The position numbers and the translations under genes are program-made. Below, in pieces: positions 49,368 to 61,842 of a DNA stretch of 64,000 bases. Where the stretch lies: NCBI GenBank assembly GCA_903813345.2, contig CAIIXF020000012.1, positions 19,601,520-19,665,519 on the forward strand. Direction: 5' to 3'. Below the pieces are notes generated by a model. It searched no databases, was not told where the DNA came from, and saw only the letters and a list, made by a program, of their open reading frames with translations. This DNA comes from Owenia fusiformis (Eukaryota; Annelida; Polychaeta; Sabellida; Oweniidae). Numbering within the stretch: position 1 is the first letter of the stretch; the number at the start of each line of letters is the position of its first letter.

Positions 49368-52300
49368 TCAAGTCCTCTGTGATACATCCCTAGGTCTATA
49401 TGCAACTCCTTTACTCTTTAGTTCCCGTACAATTCCTGGAGGCAGTTTTCCACTCACAGATATAGCATAACACCCCTTAGTGAATCGATCTGAAACAAAA
49501 AAATATACATTTAAAACTACTCATTCATATAACAGTCATACAAACTGAAAGTGGAATGTCTTTGTTCCACTTGGGTTCCACTTGGGAGTTATTTCACATT
49601 CAGATGTTCATTTAATTTACATATAAAATTATGAGAAACGGGATGTGAGTGTTTTACAAAATGAAAGTGTTCCACTAACATAGATATTCTATGTCAAGTT
49701 TTACTGTGCAAGTCTGTTTAATAAAGTTTGAACAATCGCTTCACTTGGGTTTGACATATTACTGTTAGTATTTATTTCTTTGGTAAAATACTGTACTCCT
49801 GGTATTTTTCACATGCGATTTAGTTTCACGCTTTTCGCAATTGACCCTTTTCCATATAAATGGAAAATAGATGGCATCATGGGTATTGGTAGGGCTAGGG
49901 AAGGGCTAGAATACATGTAAATGTATTACCAGAGTCACTTAATTTCTTGATTTAAGAAGTAATTCCTTTGGATCAACTTAAAACACCATTGGAATATAAT
50001 CTTATTGATATGTGGATTGTGATTTCACATTAAAATTGTGATCCTTGTGAGAGTAAATAAATTTTTAAAGGTTTTTCAGCATTGTGTCAATGGGGATTTA
50101 GCCCGACCTTTTTTAGACAACTTTGAAATCATTAGAATTTGAATAAAGATAAATAATGGTGCAAATCAAAATTGTTTTGGTAGAAAATTACTCACAGAAT
50201 TCAAATATGCCCTCAAAAAGAAGAAAATGTTAGTCTTTAATGGTTAAAAATGAAGATCTCCTAAAATCACATTAAAAACGAGTCTTTAACCGAGATTTCA
50301 AAGCTATATGGAAAAAGGGTCATTGTGGTAAAATCACAAAAATTAATCTTGTGAAATTGTGAATTAAATCCCCTGGGATTTGTGAAAATTTTTATTACCT
50401 GCGCACCATTGAATTTTGTATTTTGTAAAATATTTGTCAAGTGTTATAAGGCGATAAATGGGATACTAAGTAACAATGTCTGTTACAGTGGCTTATTAGA
50501 TCAAATAAACCAAAAAATGACGATGTAATAAAGGTTGAGGTGCAGCGTGTCGCTGACCAAGATGACAGAGTAGTAGATGTACTTAGTGAAATTCTTGAAA
50601 TCTAATAGCCACGGAACTGTGTTTTACCAAAATTCGCGAAATTAAAACTCGCAAAATTAACTGGGAGTACAGTATTTATTTTTGATCTTACATTTTTTAT
50701 TGGATTCAAATTAACTTAAGATTGAACATAAAATATTTAGGTATCCATAATTTATTGCCCTTGCTATTTTTCAACCCTTGAGATTCATTTTTGTCAAGTA
50801 CTGGTCCAACAGGAAGTACAAAAACCACAATTTAATCCAAAAATAGGAAGGTGTTATGTTTTATTTTATTGTCTGTGAACTGTTTTAAGTGCTTCCTCAC
50901 CCTCCAGTACTGTGGATATATAGATAGTATTTACTTACTGACTCTCTGCCATTTTGCCACCCAGCTATCATCAGGGCTCATCATACCAATCAGTCTGAAA
51001 AATAACACACAACAAATATGATACAGGGTGACACAAAACATGCTACCTACTAATTTTAGAATACTTTCTTAATAATTAACCAATCTTCGTTATTTTTTAT
51101 GTGTAGATAGAGGGTTCAATAGAAGAAAGATTGGTATATGCTTGCAATGAGTGTTTTATTTTGGTGAATGAAACAAAACTATAAGATCATAATCCTTGTC
51201 AGATTAATCAAAAACATTTATTAAAAGTAGGGCTGTGCCAGAATCGGTTTGGATGGTTTGGAATTGAAACTTTGTCTCACCGAATTGGAACTTTCAGAAC
51301 CACAAACAAAAGTTGATACATCGTTTTATATTTGTTTTGATCGATTGGAAGTAGAACTCCAAAGTTAACTTAAAAACTCAATTTTTTCCCCCTCTCCTCA
51401 TGATTTGGTTTACCGGCCATTTCCACTTTAGTGTAAATCTCGCAAAAATATACTGAACTCCCACTAATATCTGACACTATTATATTTATATTTATACTCC
51501 AAATCTATTTATTATATTTATGCGACTAATGCATATGTATATTTGACGCAGTTTGAAGGAAACATTTTGTTGAATGGCACGCCCCTAATTAAAAGAACAA
51601 CAATAAATTGGGATTCATCAATACATGCAATAAGAGGGCAGAAACTTTTGAGGTTTTTTACTTAGAAACTTGACTCAAGAAATTGTTAGAATAGAATTTG
51701 TATTGAAGTTGAAGCGAGCAAATTCACATGTGAGATATTGCTATTTGGGATTCATATAAATGGGTCTGTCATGTTTAAACCAGAACAACGGCAACGCCAA
51801 AGCGTAGCGAATCCCATCGAACAGAAATGGCTGGCATTTTTACAAACGAATAGCAAATATCATAAAACAACTAACCAGAAAGGCCACCATTTTCAAAATG
51901 GTTGCTCACTAGCCAAGTTGTCATCAGAAGAAATATAATATGCTTTTAAGTAGCCACCTCTAAATTTTTTGAAAAATCGCACACGTACTTGTAAAATAAC
52001 ACACATAAAAATGGTGGCCATTTTTCAAAATGGCCAACTACTCCCCAAAGTTTTATTAGACAATGTGCAATGCTTAGAGTATTCACATATCAAATATGAA
52101 CAAAATCGCTCCACTACTTTTCGAGTTATAGTAAAATACGTTAAAATGGTGGCCATTTTTCAAAATGGCCACCTTCTACCAAAAATGTCATTAGAAATAG
52201 ACAGTGTGCCATGCTTATAGTATTCGCATACCAAATATGAACAAAATCGCTCCACTACTTTTCGAGTTATAGTAAAATACATTAAAATGGCGGCCATTTT

Positions 52301-54789
52301 TCAAAAAAAATTTCAAAATGGCCGCCTTCTACTAAAAGTGTCATAGGACAGTGTGCCATGCTTATAGTATTCACACACCAAATATGAACAAAATCGCTCC
52401 ACTACTTTTCGAGTTATAGTAAAATACATTAAAATGGCGGCCATTTTTCAATTTTTTTTCAAAATGGCTGCCTTCTACCCACAGTGTCATAGGACAGTGT
52501 GCCATGCTTATAGTATTCACACACCAAATATGAACAAAATCGCTCCACTACTTTTCGAGTTATAGTAAAATAGGTTAAAATGGCGGCCATTTTTCAAAAT
52601 GGCCACCTTCTACCAAAAGTGTCTTTAGACAGTGTGCAATGCTTATAGTATTCACATACCAAATATGAACAAATTCGCTCCACTATTTTTTTGAGTTACA
52701 GCAAAAATCGTAAAATGACGAGTAAAGGCCGCCATTTTTCAAGATGGCTGCCATGTGCTTCTTTAATATCTACATTTGTAGCATTATTAATGTCTTTTAT
52801 AACTTTTTTACATTTAAAACATATTGCTATTACAGTTTTACATATTGCACCTAAATTACTGCAAAATCGGCACTAAAATGGCCGCCATTTTGAAATGAGC
52901 AGCCATTTTGAAAATCGGCTTTCGAGCAGAACTTCTACCCCCATGGGGTATATGTGTACAAAATATGAACAAAATCGGGCCGACGGTATTTGAGTTATTG
53001 CCCGGACGGACGGACAGACGGACGGACGGACGGAGGCGTTCCCTATATCCCTCCGAACTTCGTTCGATGGGATAAATATACATGGTCAAACATTATGTTG
53101 CTGATTTCTAAAGAGAATTTCTAAAATTGTCAAATTGCGGCTTGGATAGCAGCAGTAAAATGGAGGAAATTTTAAGTGACACTAACAACTAGATAACAAC
53201 AAATCCCATTGAACAGGAATTGCTGCTATTTTTACAAAATCATTCCCCCACTTTTTCAGTTATAAATAACACATACATTTCAAAATGGTCGCTCACTAGC
53301 CAAATTGTCATCAGAATGTGTAATACGCTGTAGGCACGTATAAAAGGTCCATGTGCAGTATGGCAAGTGATTTTAAAAAGTCATATCTTTAACCATGAAT
53401 ACTTTCTGGGCATAAATACAGAGGTTTTTATTAAAACAATACGTTTTCTTTCAAGTGAAGTACCCAGTTTGTATATCAATCGAACAATGCGAAAAATTAT
53501 GAATAGGGACCCCATGTCAACATTTTTTACAAAATGTTGAACCTATTTACTCAAAAGAGGATATTTTTTCTGGTTTTTATTGCATGAAAAGATTATTCAT
53601 CAAGGGGTCTAAAACTTCTTCAAAAGTAGAATGGTATTGAAAGGCTAGTTTTGAAAATATCAATTTTCATGACATGACCATGAAGTTATGCTGAAAACAA
53701 TGGATAGCACAAGTTTTCCCTATGGGGAAATAAAATGGGATATGTGGTTTTTAACTTTAACGCATTTCAATACGCATCCCCTTTTCAGAAAATATTAATA
53801 TACGTAGTGTAGAAGAAACTTGCGATATGTTTAAATTAAGAAAATAAAAACAAGATTATCTCTTTAGAAAATGATCCATAATTTTTCAGAGAGTTGGATT
53901 GATATTTTATTATCATTTGGGACTTCACTTGAAAGAAAGCATAGTTTTAATGAAAACATCTGTATTGATAGCCAGAAAGTACCCATGGTGAAAGATATGA
54001 CTGTCAATCACTTGCCATACTGCACATGGACCTTTCAACAAAATCCACTCCACTACTTTTCAAGATGTCAGCAAAAAACTTGTAAAGGTTGGCATTTTTC
54101 AAGATGGCTGCCATGTGTTTCTTGATTAACGATGTTGAAAAGTGTTTTGAATATTACTTCACCATGTTTCTATGAGAACTAAAATTCTAAAATGCATTTT
54201 TCTCTGAACAACTTTCATGCATGGATGAGTTCATTTCTTGCTAAATTCATCAACCAATTTTCTTAATTTTTTTACAAAAGACATGTGAGGATACATACTA
54301 CGCATTGGCGTGATTTCATATAATTGCTTGCAATCTTAAACACATTGGCATAGCCAGGAAGACAAGAGCAACGAGGCAAAAAATATTTACAAACATTTAA
54401 AAAAAGCAATGAGGCAAGCCTCTGCTTCATCCTAGCTATACTAGGCTATGTGACTCAATCATGGAAAGAAACATTTCCGCCGTTCAGATTCCAAAATTGA
54501 TGAAAGGATGTTAAAAAGCAACAAGGCAAGCATCTGCCTCATCCTGGTTACGCTACAGTTACAATAGCAGCTATATAATCTGATGCAACACTTGAATAGA
54601 GATGGCCTTGAAAGAAGGTAAGCCATACTCTACAGTCTATGGCGGTTTCTCAACAGAACACTTAAATATACATAGTACATACCCATCAAAGTTGGAGCTT
54701 GTACATTCATATACACCATCTCTATTGTGCTTCAAATGTAAATATTCTTCACAGTTATCACACCCGTCAAATTCAAATTGTTCAAATGT
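49368..54789 (-). CDS. SUPT4H1: SPT4, transcription elongation factor subunit (exons 2-4)
   Basis: Minus-strand exons 54789-54683, 50994-50939 and 49489-49368 (TGA 49370-49368) join in phases 2 and 1. They encode 94 residues that track animal SPT4 closely: [61 protein letters not shown]. The CxxC here is the second half of the zinc finger. SPT4 pairs with SPT5 (DSIF) on RNA polymerase II in the nucleus. With a 23-residue exon 1 the length would be 117, the usual size. That exon, with the first zinc CxxC, was not found; it may lie among the transposons at 54800-61000, beyond the window, or be lost. The introns are 3.7 and 1.4 kb and hold repeats. Confidence 0.88.
49781..50680. mobile_element. 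Inverted-repeat element in SPT4 intron 3-4
   Basis: Outer pair: AAATACTGTACTCC near 49787 against GGGAGTACAGTATTTA near 50663. Inner pair: TGACCCTTTTCCATATA near 49844 against TATGGAAAAAGGGTCA near 50308. No coding sequence. Termini only roughly placed. Confidence 0.6.
51780..53073 (+). mobile_element. Helitron-like tandem-repeat element, copy 1
   Basis: Starts CCAGAACAACGGCAACGCC and ends with a hairpin, CCGAACTTCGTTCG flanked by TCCC and GGGA, then TAA. The core is an array of 135-147-bp units, each with AAATGGCGGCCATTTTTCAA, GTGCCATGCTTATAGTATTC and AAATCGCTCCACTACTTTTC. An ACGG microsatellite precedes the terminal hairpin. Structure parallels the non-autonomous Helitron-type elements with central satellite arrays known in bivalves; the class is inferred. 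Sits in the first visible SPT4 intron. Confidence 0.65.
53344..54035. repeat. Fold-back with about 125-bp arms
   Basis: 53344-53475 is the imperfect reverse complement of 53915-54035 (AGGTCCATGTGCAGTATGGC against GCCATACTGCACATGGACCT). The loop of about 440 bp is non-coding. Both flanks carry pieces of the Helitron-like repeat (CCACTACTTTTCAAG), so it may have inserted into an older copy. Confidence 0.75.
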
Positions 54790-55634
54790 CTGCAAATAAA
54801 ATTTAGACAAAAATAATCTAAGCAATTTATAAGTCCAACTGGGGTGATTTTAATAGTGTACTATTGTTTTATATATGTATTATTGTATTTTAAGACACTA
54901 TAATAAAATTCTAAAATAAATAAATACCTTAGTTCAAAAAAATTCTAAAATCCACATGTTTTTTTTCATTTCCTAGTGTTTGGTGTGGGGTTATTTTGAG
55001 AAACATAAATGTCCTAAATATAAAAAAAACTCAAAATAACCCCACATTTATGGGGGTATGTTCTATTAGACAACAAAACTTTTTAATTTAGATTTAGCTG
55101 GCTTTTGAGCCAACTGTGCTCAGTAAAGCTCAAGAGGGGGAGAAACCCCAGGGTTCAAAGATGACATACGCTTATAATGTAAATCTGCATTATGATGACA
55201 TTGTCGCTGACTGGTTTAAAACTAGGTCAGTTTGTTCACTCGACTAACTTCCGGATTGATGTAGCCTTGTAGAAGGCTTTAGCATTTGTTGATTTTTAAA
55301 ATTTGGATATTTGTTTCCAAATGTAAAGCCTTGCATCAAACCCATTGGAAAACGCTCGATTTTACCTGCAATAAATTACATATAATTCGTAAGATAAATA
55401 CAACTTACTATGTCATATTTTCATGCTCAACCCAAAGAATACCACTGTTTCTACCATCCTGCTACGCCAAATTTGAATTTCCGAATCATTTTTTGGAGCA
55501 TGCGTTATCGGATTTCCGGTAAAAGTATCTAGTCCTTACAGGGTTTGAAAATTATTCAAGCATGTCCTACTAACCTACCGCGTGATCATCTTTAAAAGGG
55601 ATTATCCACAATTTAAAGTAACCAGAGGATTCAA

Positions 55635-57189
55635 CCAGAACAACGGCAACACCAAAGCGTAGCGAATCCCATCGAACAGAAATGGCTGGCATTTTTACAA
55701 ACGAAATATATAGCAAATATCATAAAACAACACACCAGAAAGGCCACCATTTTCAAAATGGTTGATCACTAGCCAAGTTGTCATCAGAAGAAATAATATG
55801 CTTTTAAGTAGCCACATGCACTTGTAAAATAACACACATAAAAATGGTGGCCATTTTTCAAAATGGCCGACTACTCCCCAAAGTTTTATTAGACAATGTG
55901 CCATGCTTAGAGTATTCACATATCAAATATGAACAAAAAATCGCTCCACTACTTTTCGATTTATAGTAAAAAGTGTAAAAATGACAGCCATTTTTTAAAA
56001 TGGCCGCCTACTATCCGAAGTGTCATGAGAGAGTGTGCAAGGCTCATGAGTATTCACATATCAAATATGAACAAAATCGCTTCACTACTTTTCAAGTTAT
56101 AGTAAAAAACGTAAAAATGGTGGCTATTTTTCAAAATGGCCGCCTACTACCCAAAGTGTCATTAGACAGTGTGCCATGCTTATAGTATTCACATATAAAA
56201 AATGAAACATACCAAATATGAACAAAATCGCTGAACTACTTTTCAAGTTATAGTAAAATACGTTAAAATGGGGCCATTTTTCAAAATGGCCACCTTCTAC
56301 CAAAAGTGTCATTATAGACAGTGTGCCATGCTTTTAGTATTCACATTACCAAATATAAACAAAATGGCTCCACTACTTTTCGAGTTATAGTAAAATACGT
56401 TAAAATGGCGGCCATTTTTCAAAATAGCCACCTTCTACCAAAAGTGTCATTAGACAGTGTGCCATGCTTATAGTATTCACATACCAAATATGAACAAAAT
56501 CCCTTCACTACTTTTCGAGATATAGTAAAATACGTTAAAATGGTGGCCATTTTTCAAAATTTTCAAAATGGCTGCCTTCTACCAGAAGTGTCATAGGACA
56601 GTGTGCCATGCTTACAGTATTCACATACCAAATATGAACAAAATCGCTCCACTACTTTTCTAGTTATAGTAAAATACGTTAACATGGCGGCCATTTTTCA
56701 AAATGGCCGCCTTCTACCAAAAGTAGGACAGTGTGCCATGCTTATAGTATTCACACACCAAATATGAACAAAATCGCTCTACTATTTTTTGAGTTATAGC
56801 AAAAATCGTAAAATGACGAGTAAAGGCCGCCATTTTTCAAGATGGCTGCCATGTGCTTCTTTAATATCTACATTTGTAGCATTATTAATGTCCTTTATAA
56901 TTCTTTTACATTTAAAACATATTGATATAACAGTTTTACATATTGCACCTAAATTACTGTAAAATCGGCACTAAAATGGCCACCATTTTGAAATGAGCAG
57001 CCATTTTGAAAATCGGCTTTCGAGCAGAACTTCTACTCCCATAGGGTATATGTGTACAAAATATGAACAAAATTGGGCCAACGGTATTTGAGTTATTGCC
57101 CGGACGGACAGACGTACGTACGGACGTCATTTGTTGTTGCTGCGGACGGAGGTATTCCCTATATCCCTCCTAACTTCGTTCGATGGGAT
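55635..57189 (+). mobile_element. Helitron-like tandem-repeat element, copy 2
   Basis: Same ends as copy 1 (CCAGAACAACGG at the start, CTTCGTTCGATGGGAT at the end), with a longer array of about seven 130-150-bp units and the same ACGG-type microsatellite. Inserted in the Mutator-like element next to its left TIR. Confidence 0.65.
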
Positions 57190-58497
57190 AATAACAAAAA
57201 AGATGCATTCTAAGCTGTACGAGTTGGTGGACTAGTGGTCAAGCATGGAGTATGTATGTGTGGCGTGAGCTATATTTGGCCACATAATTTTCACCAGTAT
57301 GGAATAAAGTGGCAGAAATTATAAACAACTGAAACAAATTTCACCAGTATGGAACTTGAAAAAAATCTGAACAATGGCCAAGATTGGTATCCCGTTTCAA
57401 ATACTAGTAATAAAGGCACTGTTAAGGACGTGTGGGTTCGTCTTGTGTAGCATCTTGTATCTTATTAAGCTCTAATCGATCCTGCGTAATGGATGTGGTA
57501 ATTTACATTATCAAAGAAAGGATGAACAGAATATATGAGCTACAGTAAACAATAAAGCATTATCGAATCCTACGACCACTTTAGATTGAGAAGAGATTTA
57601 CGTTTATGATAGCAATAGCAGGGCTTGCAATTATGATCTCTCACCTTTATTTGAATTGTAAATAAGGCTCAACATGTTGAATATTTACAAATAATCATGA
57701 TTCTCTCGAATTTTTGGACTTTGTTTATTTTTAGAATTGAAACCATGACAGCCCACAGTTTTTCCTATTCAGAAACAGATATTAGGTTATTCATGAAATA
57801 AAATGTATTCATTGTCGAATGAACGAACATGCATTTATTGAGTCCGTACTTAACGTTTACTTCTGTTTTAAATTCGCGGCAAGAAATCAAAAACTGAAAA
57901 TATGACTAGAAATAGGGGACACACTTTTTTTCAAAGGACACACTTTTTTTTAAAAATTGCGTCCTTGGGACTCACAAATTTTCTAACCTAATGCAAGCGC
58001 TGCAATAGGTTGCGTGTAATATTTATCTTATTTAAACCGTCAAATTCCTAAATTTAGTAGTACATACGGTCCCGGCATGCACCAGTCATAAGGTTAAGGA
58101 GAATCACCCTCCAACGGGCTTCCGCCATCTTGGAAACTGCTTAATATTTCCGATTCAAAAACGATAAACCCATACAATTGGTGGTTGAAGTACATAAAAA
58201 GGATTCTTAAATACTCATGAATGTATCTAGGTAGGTCATTTAACTGATTTAAGTATGCGATGCGTAGTATTTTCTCCAACTTATTTGTAAAAACATTGAC
58301 AGACCAATGATTTTATGACTGGTTACTTAGGTTATGGTTTGACGTAGCAGGACGGTAGAAACAGTGGTATTCTTTGGGTTGAGCATGAAAATATGACATA
58401 GTACGAGGGGTGATCAATAAGTAATGGACGCTTTTTTACACAGATACTTTTTATAGACCAATTCCTTTGATTTTCCTACCAGTGATACATCATTCAA

Positions 58498-59070
58498 CCA
58501 GAACAACGGCAACGCCAAAGCGTAGCGAATCCCATCGAACAGAAATGGCTGGCATTTTTACAAACGAATAGCAAATATCATAAAAAAACACACCAGAAAG
58601 GCCACCATTTTCAAAATGGTTGCTCACTAGCCAAGTTGTCATCAGAACTCCCCAAAGTTTTATTAGACAATGTGCCATGCTTAAAGTATTCACATATCAA
58701 ATATGAACAAAATCACTCCACTACTTTTCGAGTTATAGTAAAATACGTTAAAATGGCGGCCATTTTTCAAAAAATTTTCAAAATGGCCGCCTTCTACCAA
58801 AAGTAGACAGTGTGCCATGCTTATAGTATTCACACACCAAATATGAACAAAATCGCTCTACTATTTTTTGAGTTATAGCAAAAATCGTAAAATGACGAGT
58901 AAAGGCCGCCATTTTTCAAGATGGCTGCCATGTGCTTCTTTAATATCTACATTTTTGAGTTATTGCCCGGACGGACAGACGGACGGACGTACGTACGGAC
59001 GGACGGACGGACGTACGTACGGACGGACGGAGGCGTTCCCTATATCCCTCCGAACTTCGTTCGATGGGAT
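58498..59070 (+). mobile_element. Helitron-like tandem-repeat element, copy 3 (short)
   Basis: 573 bp with the same termini as copies 1 and 2 but only one to two core units. The intact mariner right TIR shows the empty site (CATTCAATTATCTATC), so the boundaries are exact to 1-2 bp: CCAG at the start, GGGAT at the end, with AA at the junction. Confidence 0.75.
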
Positions 59071-59149
59071 AATTATCTATCAATTCTGAAGATTTGAAGA
59101 CAAAATATATAATACATGTTGATATATCCTTATTTCCGTGAAGGAGGTA

Positions 59150-59985
59150 CCACAGGCTGGTATCGAAATATTTTTCCGCTTTGACGGAGCATGCTATTTT
59201 TCATAAAAACACTAAGAATACTTCACGATTTATTTTTTAACTCATATGTTTCGTTATACGATACAAAAGTACTTACTCCATGCAACGGATATATCATTTG
59301 CGGGTAACTTTCACTTCTGTTTGAAGTCCAATTACGCTGGGAAGAAAAGCTATTGAAAATGGCGCCGGAGTATCATACTTCAAAATGTACCATTTCTTGT
59401 TTAACTTTCTAATGGCACGATATAGTGACACGATAATATTTACACATGGTTTCAGCATAACTATGAAGGTATAAGTGAGATGTTGATGTATTTGGTCTTT
59501 TTAATTCTTTTGTAAAAAAAATGTTTATTTTTTTTGTCCGCTGTGACGGAGCAGTTGCAAATGTGAACCGTGAAAATGCTCCGTCACAGCGGACAAAAAA
59601 TATTAATATTATTTTTTATAAAAAAATTAAAGACCCAAATGCATTAATATTTCATTAATACATTCAGAGTTATGCTGAAAACATATGTTAATATTATCGT
59701 GTCACTATATCATGCCATTAAAAAGTTTAAAAAAAGAAATGGTACATTTTAGAGTTTGAGACTCTGGCGCCATTTTCAATAGATTTTGCTCCTAGCGTTA
59801 TTGGACTTCAAACAGAAGTGAAGGTTACACGCAAATGATATATCCATTGCATGGAGTAAGTAATTGTCTTTGATATAACGAAACATATGAGTTAAAAAAT
59901 AAATCGTGAAGCATTCTTAGTGTTTTTATGAAAAATAGCATGCTCCGTCACAGCGGACAAATCTTTCGATACCAGCCTGTGGGTA
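59150..59985. repeat. Large fold-back (arms about 380 bp) inside the second mariner
   Basis: The left arm from about 59150 is the imperfect reverse complement of the right arm ending about 59985. The motif TCCGCTGTGACGGAGCA stands at both outer ends and, inverted, on both sides of the centre near 59537-59595. That suggests two copies of one small element joined head to head. No coding sequence. Confidence 0.75.
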
Positions 59986-61101
59986 CAGGTACCCCGGGAT
60001 TGACATTTACTTCATATATTCAGTTTTTAGCCAGTTTGGCAAATTTCAGTTAGATTTGAACTTTTTATATGCAACAATTGTTGTGTTGTTTGAAATTTTT
60101 TGCTGACTGGTAACACATAAACAGAAAGTATTGTGATGACAGAGTGTTTTTTGGAAGGGGTTTGCAGGTCAATTTGAGGAAGCATTGTGGAAGAAAGGGG
60201 TAGGGGAGAAGGGAACACCCTACTCCATATGGACAATGCACCTGCTGTTTTCAAAATGTTCAGAAAACAATATCCCTGGACCTCAAAATTGAGCCCTTGG
60301 CCAATGCACCTGGATATTGTCCAGATCTGCTCACTTGTGACTTATTTATTTCTATGCTACTTATTTCTATAGAGCAAGGACGCAGGTTTATTGACATTGA
60401 TGAAATAAAACAACCCATGCAACTGCATCTTGCTACCATGTCAGAGAATGGATTCAGCCTTTTCTCACAATATTGAGTTAAGAGGATGAGGAATTGTATA
60501 CATGTAGCACTTGATGGAACCTATTTAGAGGGCCCTGTGGAATGAATGTGGCATGAATACCACATAGTGAAAATATTCAAAATCAACTATGGCATAATAA
60601 AATTTGGTAATTCATGACCATAATGGTTTGTTTTGTTCAGCCTGCATTCAACTGCATTGCATGTTAAAAAAGCTAAAATAGCTTCATTGACATTATGTCG
60701 GTCCCGGGGTACCTACACATCCTTCACGGAAATAAAGATATATCAAAATATATTATATGTTTTGTTTTCAAATCTTCGGAGTTGATAGATAATTGAATGA
60801 TGTATCACTGGAAAGAAAATCGAAGGGATTGGTCTATAAAAGCATCTGTGTAAAAAAGCGTCCATTACTTATTGATCACCCCTCGTAAGTCGTATTTATC
60901 TTACGAATTATATGTAATTTATTGCATGTAAAATCGAGCGTTTTTCAATGGGTTTGATGCAAGCCTTTACATTTGGAAACAAATATCCAAATTTTAAAAA
61001 TCAACAAATGCTTAAAGCCTTCTACAAGGCTAGGATTGATGATACTGATGTAAGACACAGTTAGAGACCAAAAGTAAGCCGCGGAAATCTTTATTCATGT
61101 T

Positions 61102-61706
61102 TTAAAGTAACACATTTACGATTCTAGGCCGAATTTTGACAATTTAAGCGATATGAGTCAAGAAAATAGTCTTACCTTTCTATTAGGATGGGTTCAGGTG
61201 CCAAAAATAACTGATCCATGGATATATATCATTTTGAAATTTGGATGCAAGAAATATTTTTTCGGAGCCATGTTTTTTATACGACTCATAACAGGAAATA
61301 GATTATCTAAATGAAAACTGAATTTACATCATCAATCCTGGTTTTGACTTAAAAATTTACCGAAATAGATATTTAAATATTATTAAAATGATTATTGACT
61401 ATTTTTTTATTAATCTTATGCAGTGATTCGACTGTCTTCTAAAATTTATAACATAGCTTTAGAATTACAGGTATATTTCATCATGCCAGTGTAGCCTAAT
61501 GGAGTAAGGCGCCGTTCTAAGGTTTTGATAGATTGAATCCAGCTGTCGGTGGTTCGATTCCAGGTCGTTACTAAGTTTTTTTTTCTTTTTTATTTATCTC
61601 TCAAACACAATTTTTTTTAAAAATCTCTTTTTATACAACATATAGTCATATCTATTACTTTTTGAGGTTTTAGATTTTAGATACATCGTAAATGTGTTAC
61701 TTTAAA
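61102..61706. mobile_element. MITE with 22-bp TIRs
   Basis: TTTAAAGTAACACATTTACGAT at 61102 is matched by its exact reverse complement at 61685-61706. The interior holds a tRNA-like segment and is otherwise AT-rich. Confidence 0.7.
61485..61584 (+). repeat. tRNA-Arg-like SINE head or tRNA pseudogene
   Basis: A box TAGCCTAATGG at 61492-61502, D-stem GCCT/AGGC, B box GGTTCGATTCC at 61551-61561, then a T-run at about 61576 that would stop Pol III. GCCTAATGG and AAGGCG resemble animal tRNA-Arg. The acceptor and T stems do not pair, so this is not a working tRNA. Confidence 0.65.
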
Positions 61707-61842
61707 GGTCACTATTATTCAGCTGTTTAAGTGCGCCTTGGGAAAGCTATTATATCAAAATCCAAATAGCTTTCACAGGAAGTAATACATTTTATAACCT
61801 CAGATAAAATCAAAACACAAATTCTCGGGATAAGTTCATATG

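Larger units (their letters stand above)
58402..60887 (+). mobile_element. Second mariner-family element with long TIRs, carrying further insertions
   Basis: TA-flanked ends begin CGAGGGGTGATCAATAAGTA. Inverted similarity extends about 175 bp inward once the Helitron-like copy is ignored. A degenerate catalytic trace, CPDLLTCDLF near 60319, matches mariner SPDLAPCDxF. It inserted into the right TIR of the Mutator-like element. Confidence 0.8.
55253..61041. mobile_element. Mutator-like DNA element with 9-bp TSD and about 205-bp TIRs, heavily nested
   Basis: GGATTGATG flanks the element at 55253-55261 and 61033-61041. The left TIR 55262-55466 is mirrored by a right TIR split into 58343-58401 and 60888-61032 by a mariner. 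Tips read TAGCCTTGTAGAAGGC. A 9-bp duplication with long TIRs is the Mutator (MULE) signature; no transposase remains. Without the mariner and the Helitron-like copy the original would be about 1.7 kb. Confidence 0.8.

Noticed and set aside
54602-54625. ATGGCCTTGAAAGAAG followed by GTAAGC, resembling an SPT4-type MAL start exon
   Set aside because: It lies on the plus strand and downstream of SPT4 exon 2, so it cannot be exon 1 of that minus-strand gene.
51780-59070. Evenly spaced repeats that might suggest a CRISPR array
   Set aside because: Units are 130-150 bp with no unique spacers, in an animal genome inside mobile elements.
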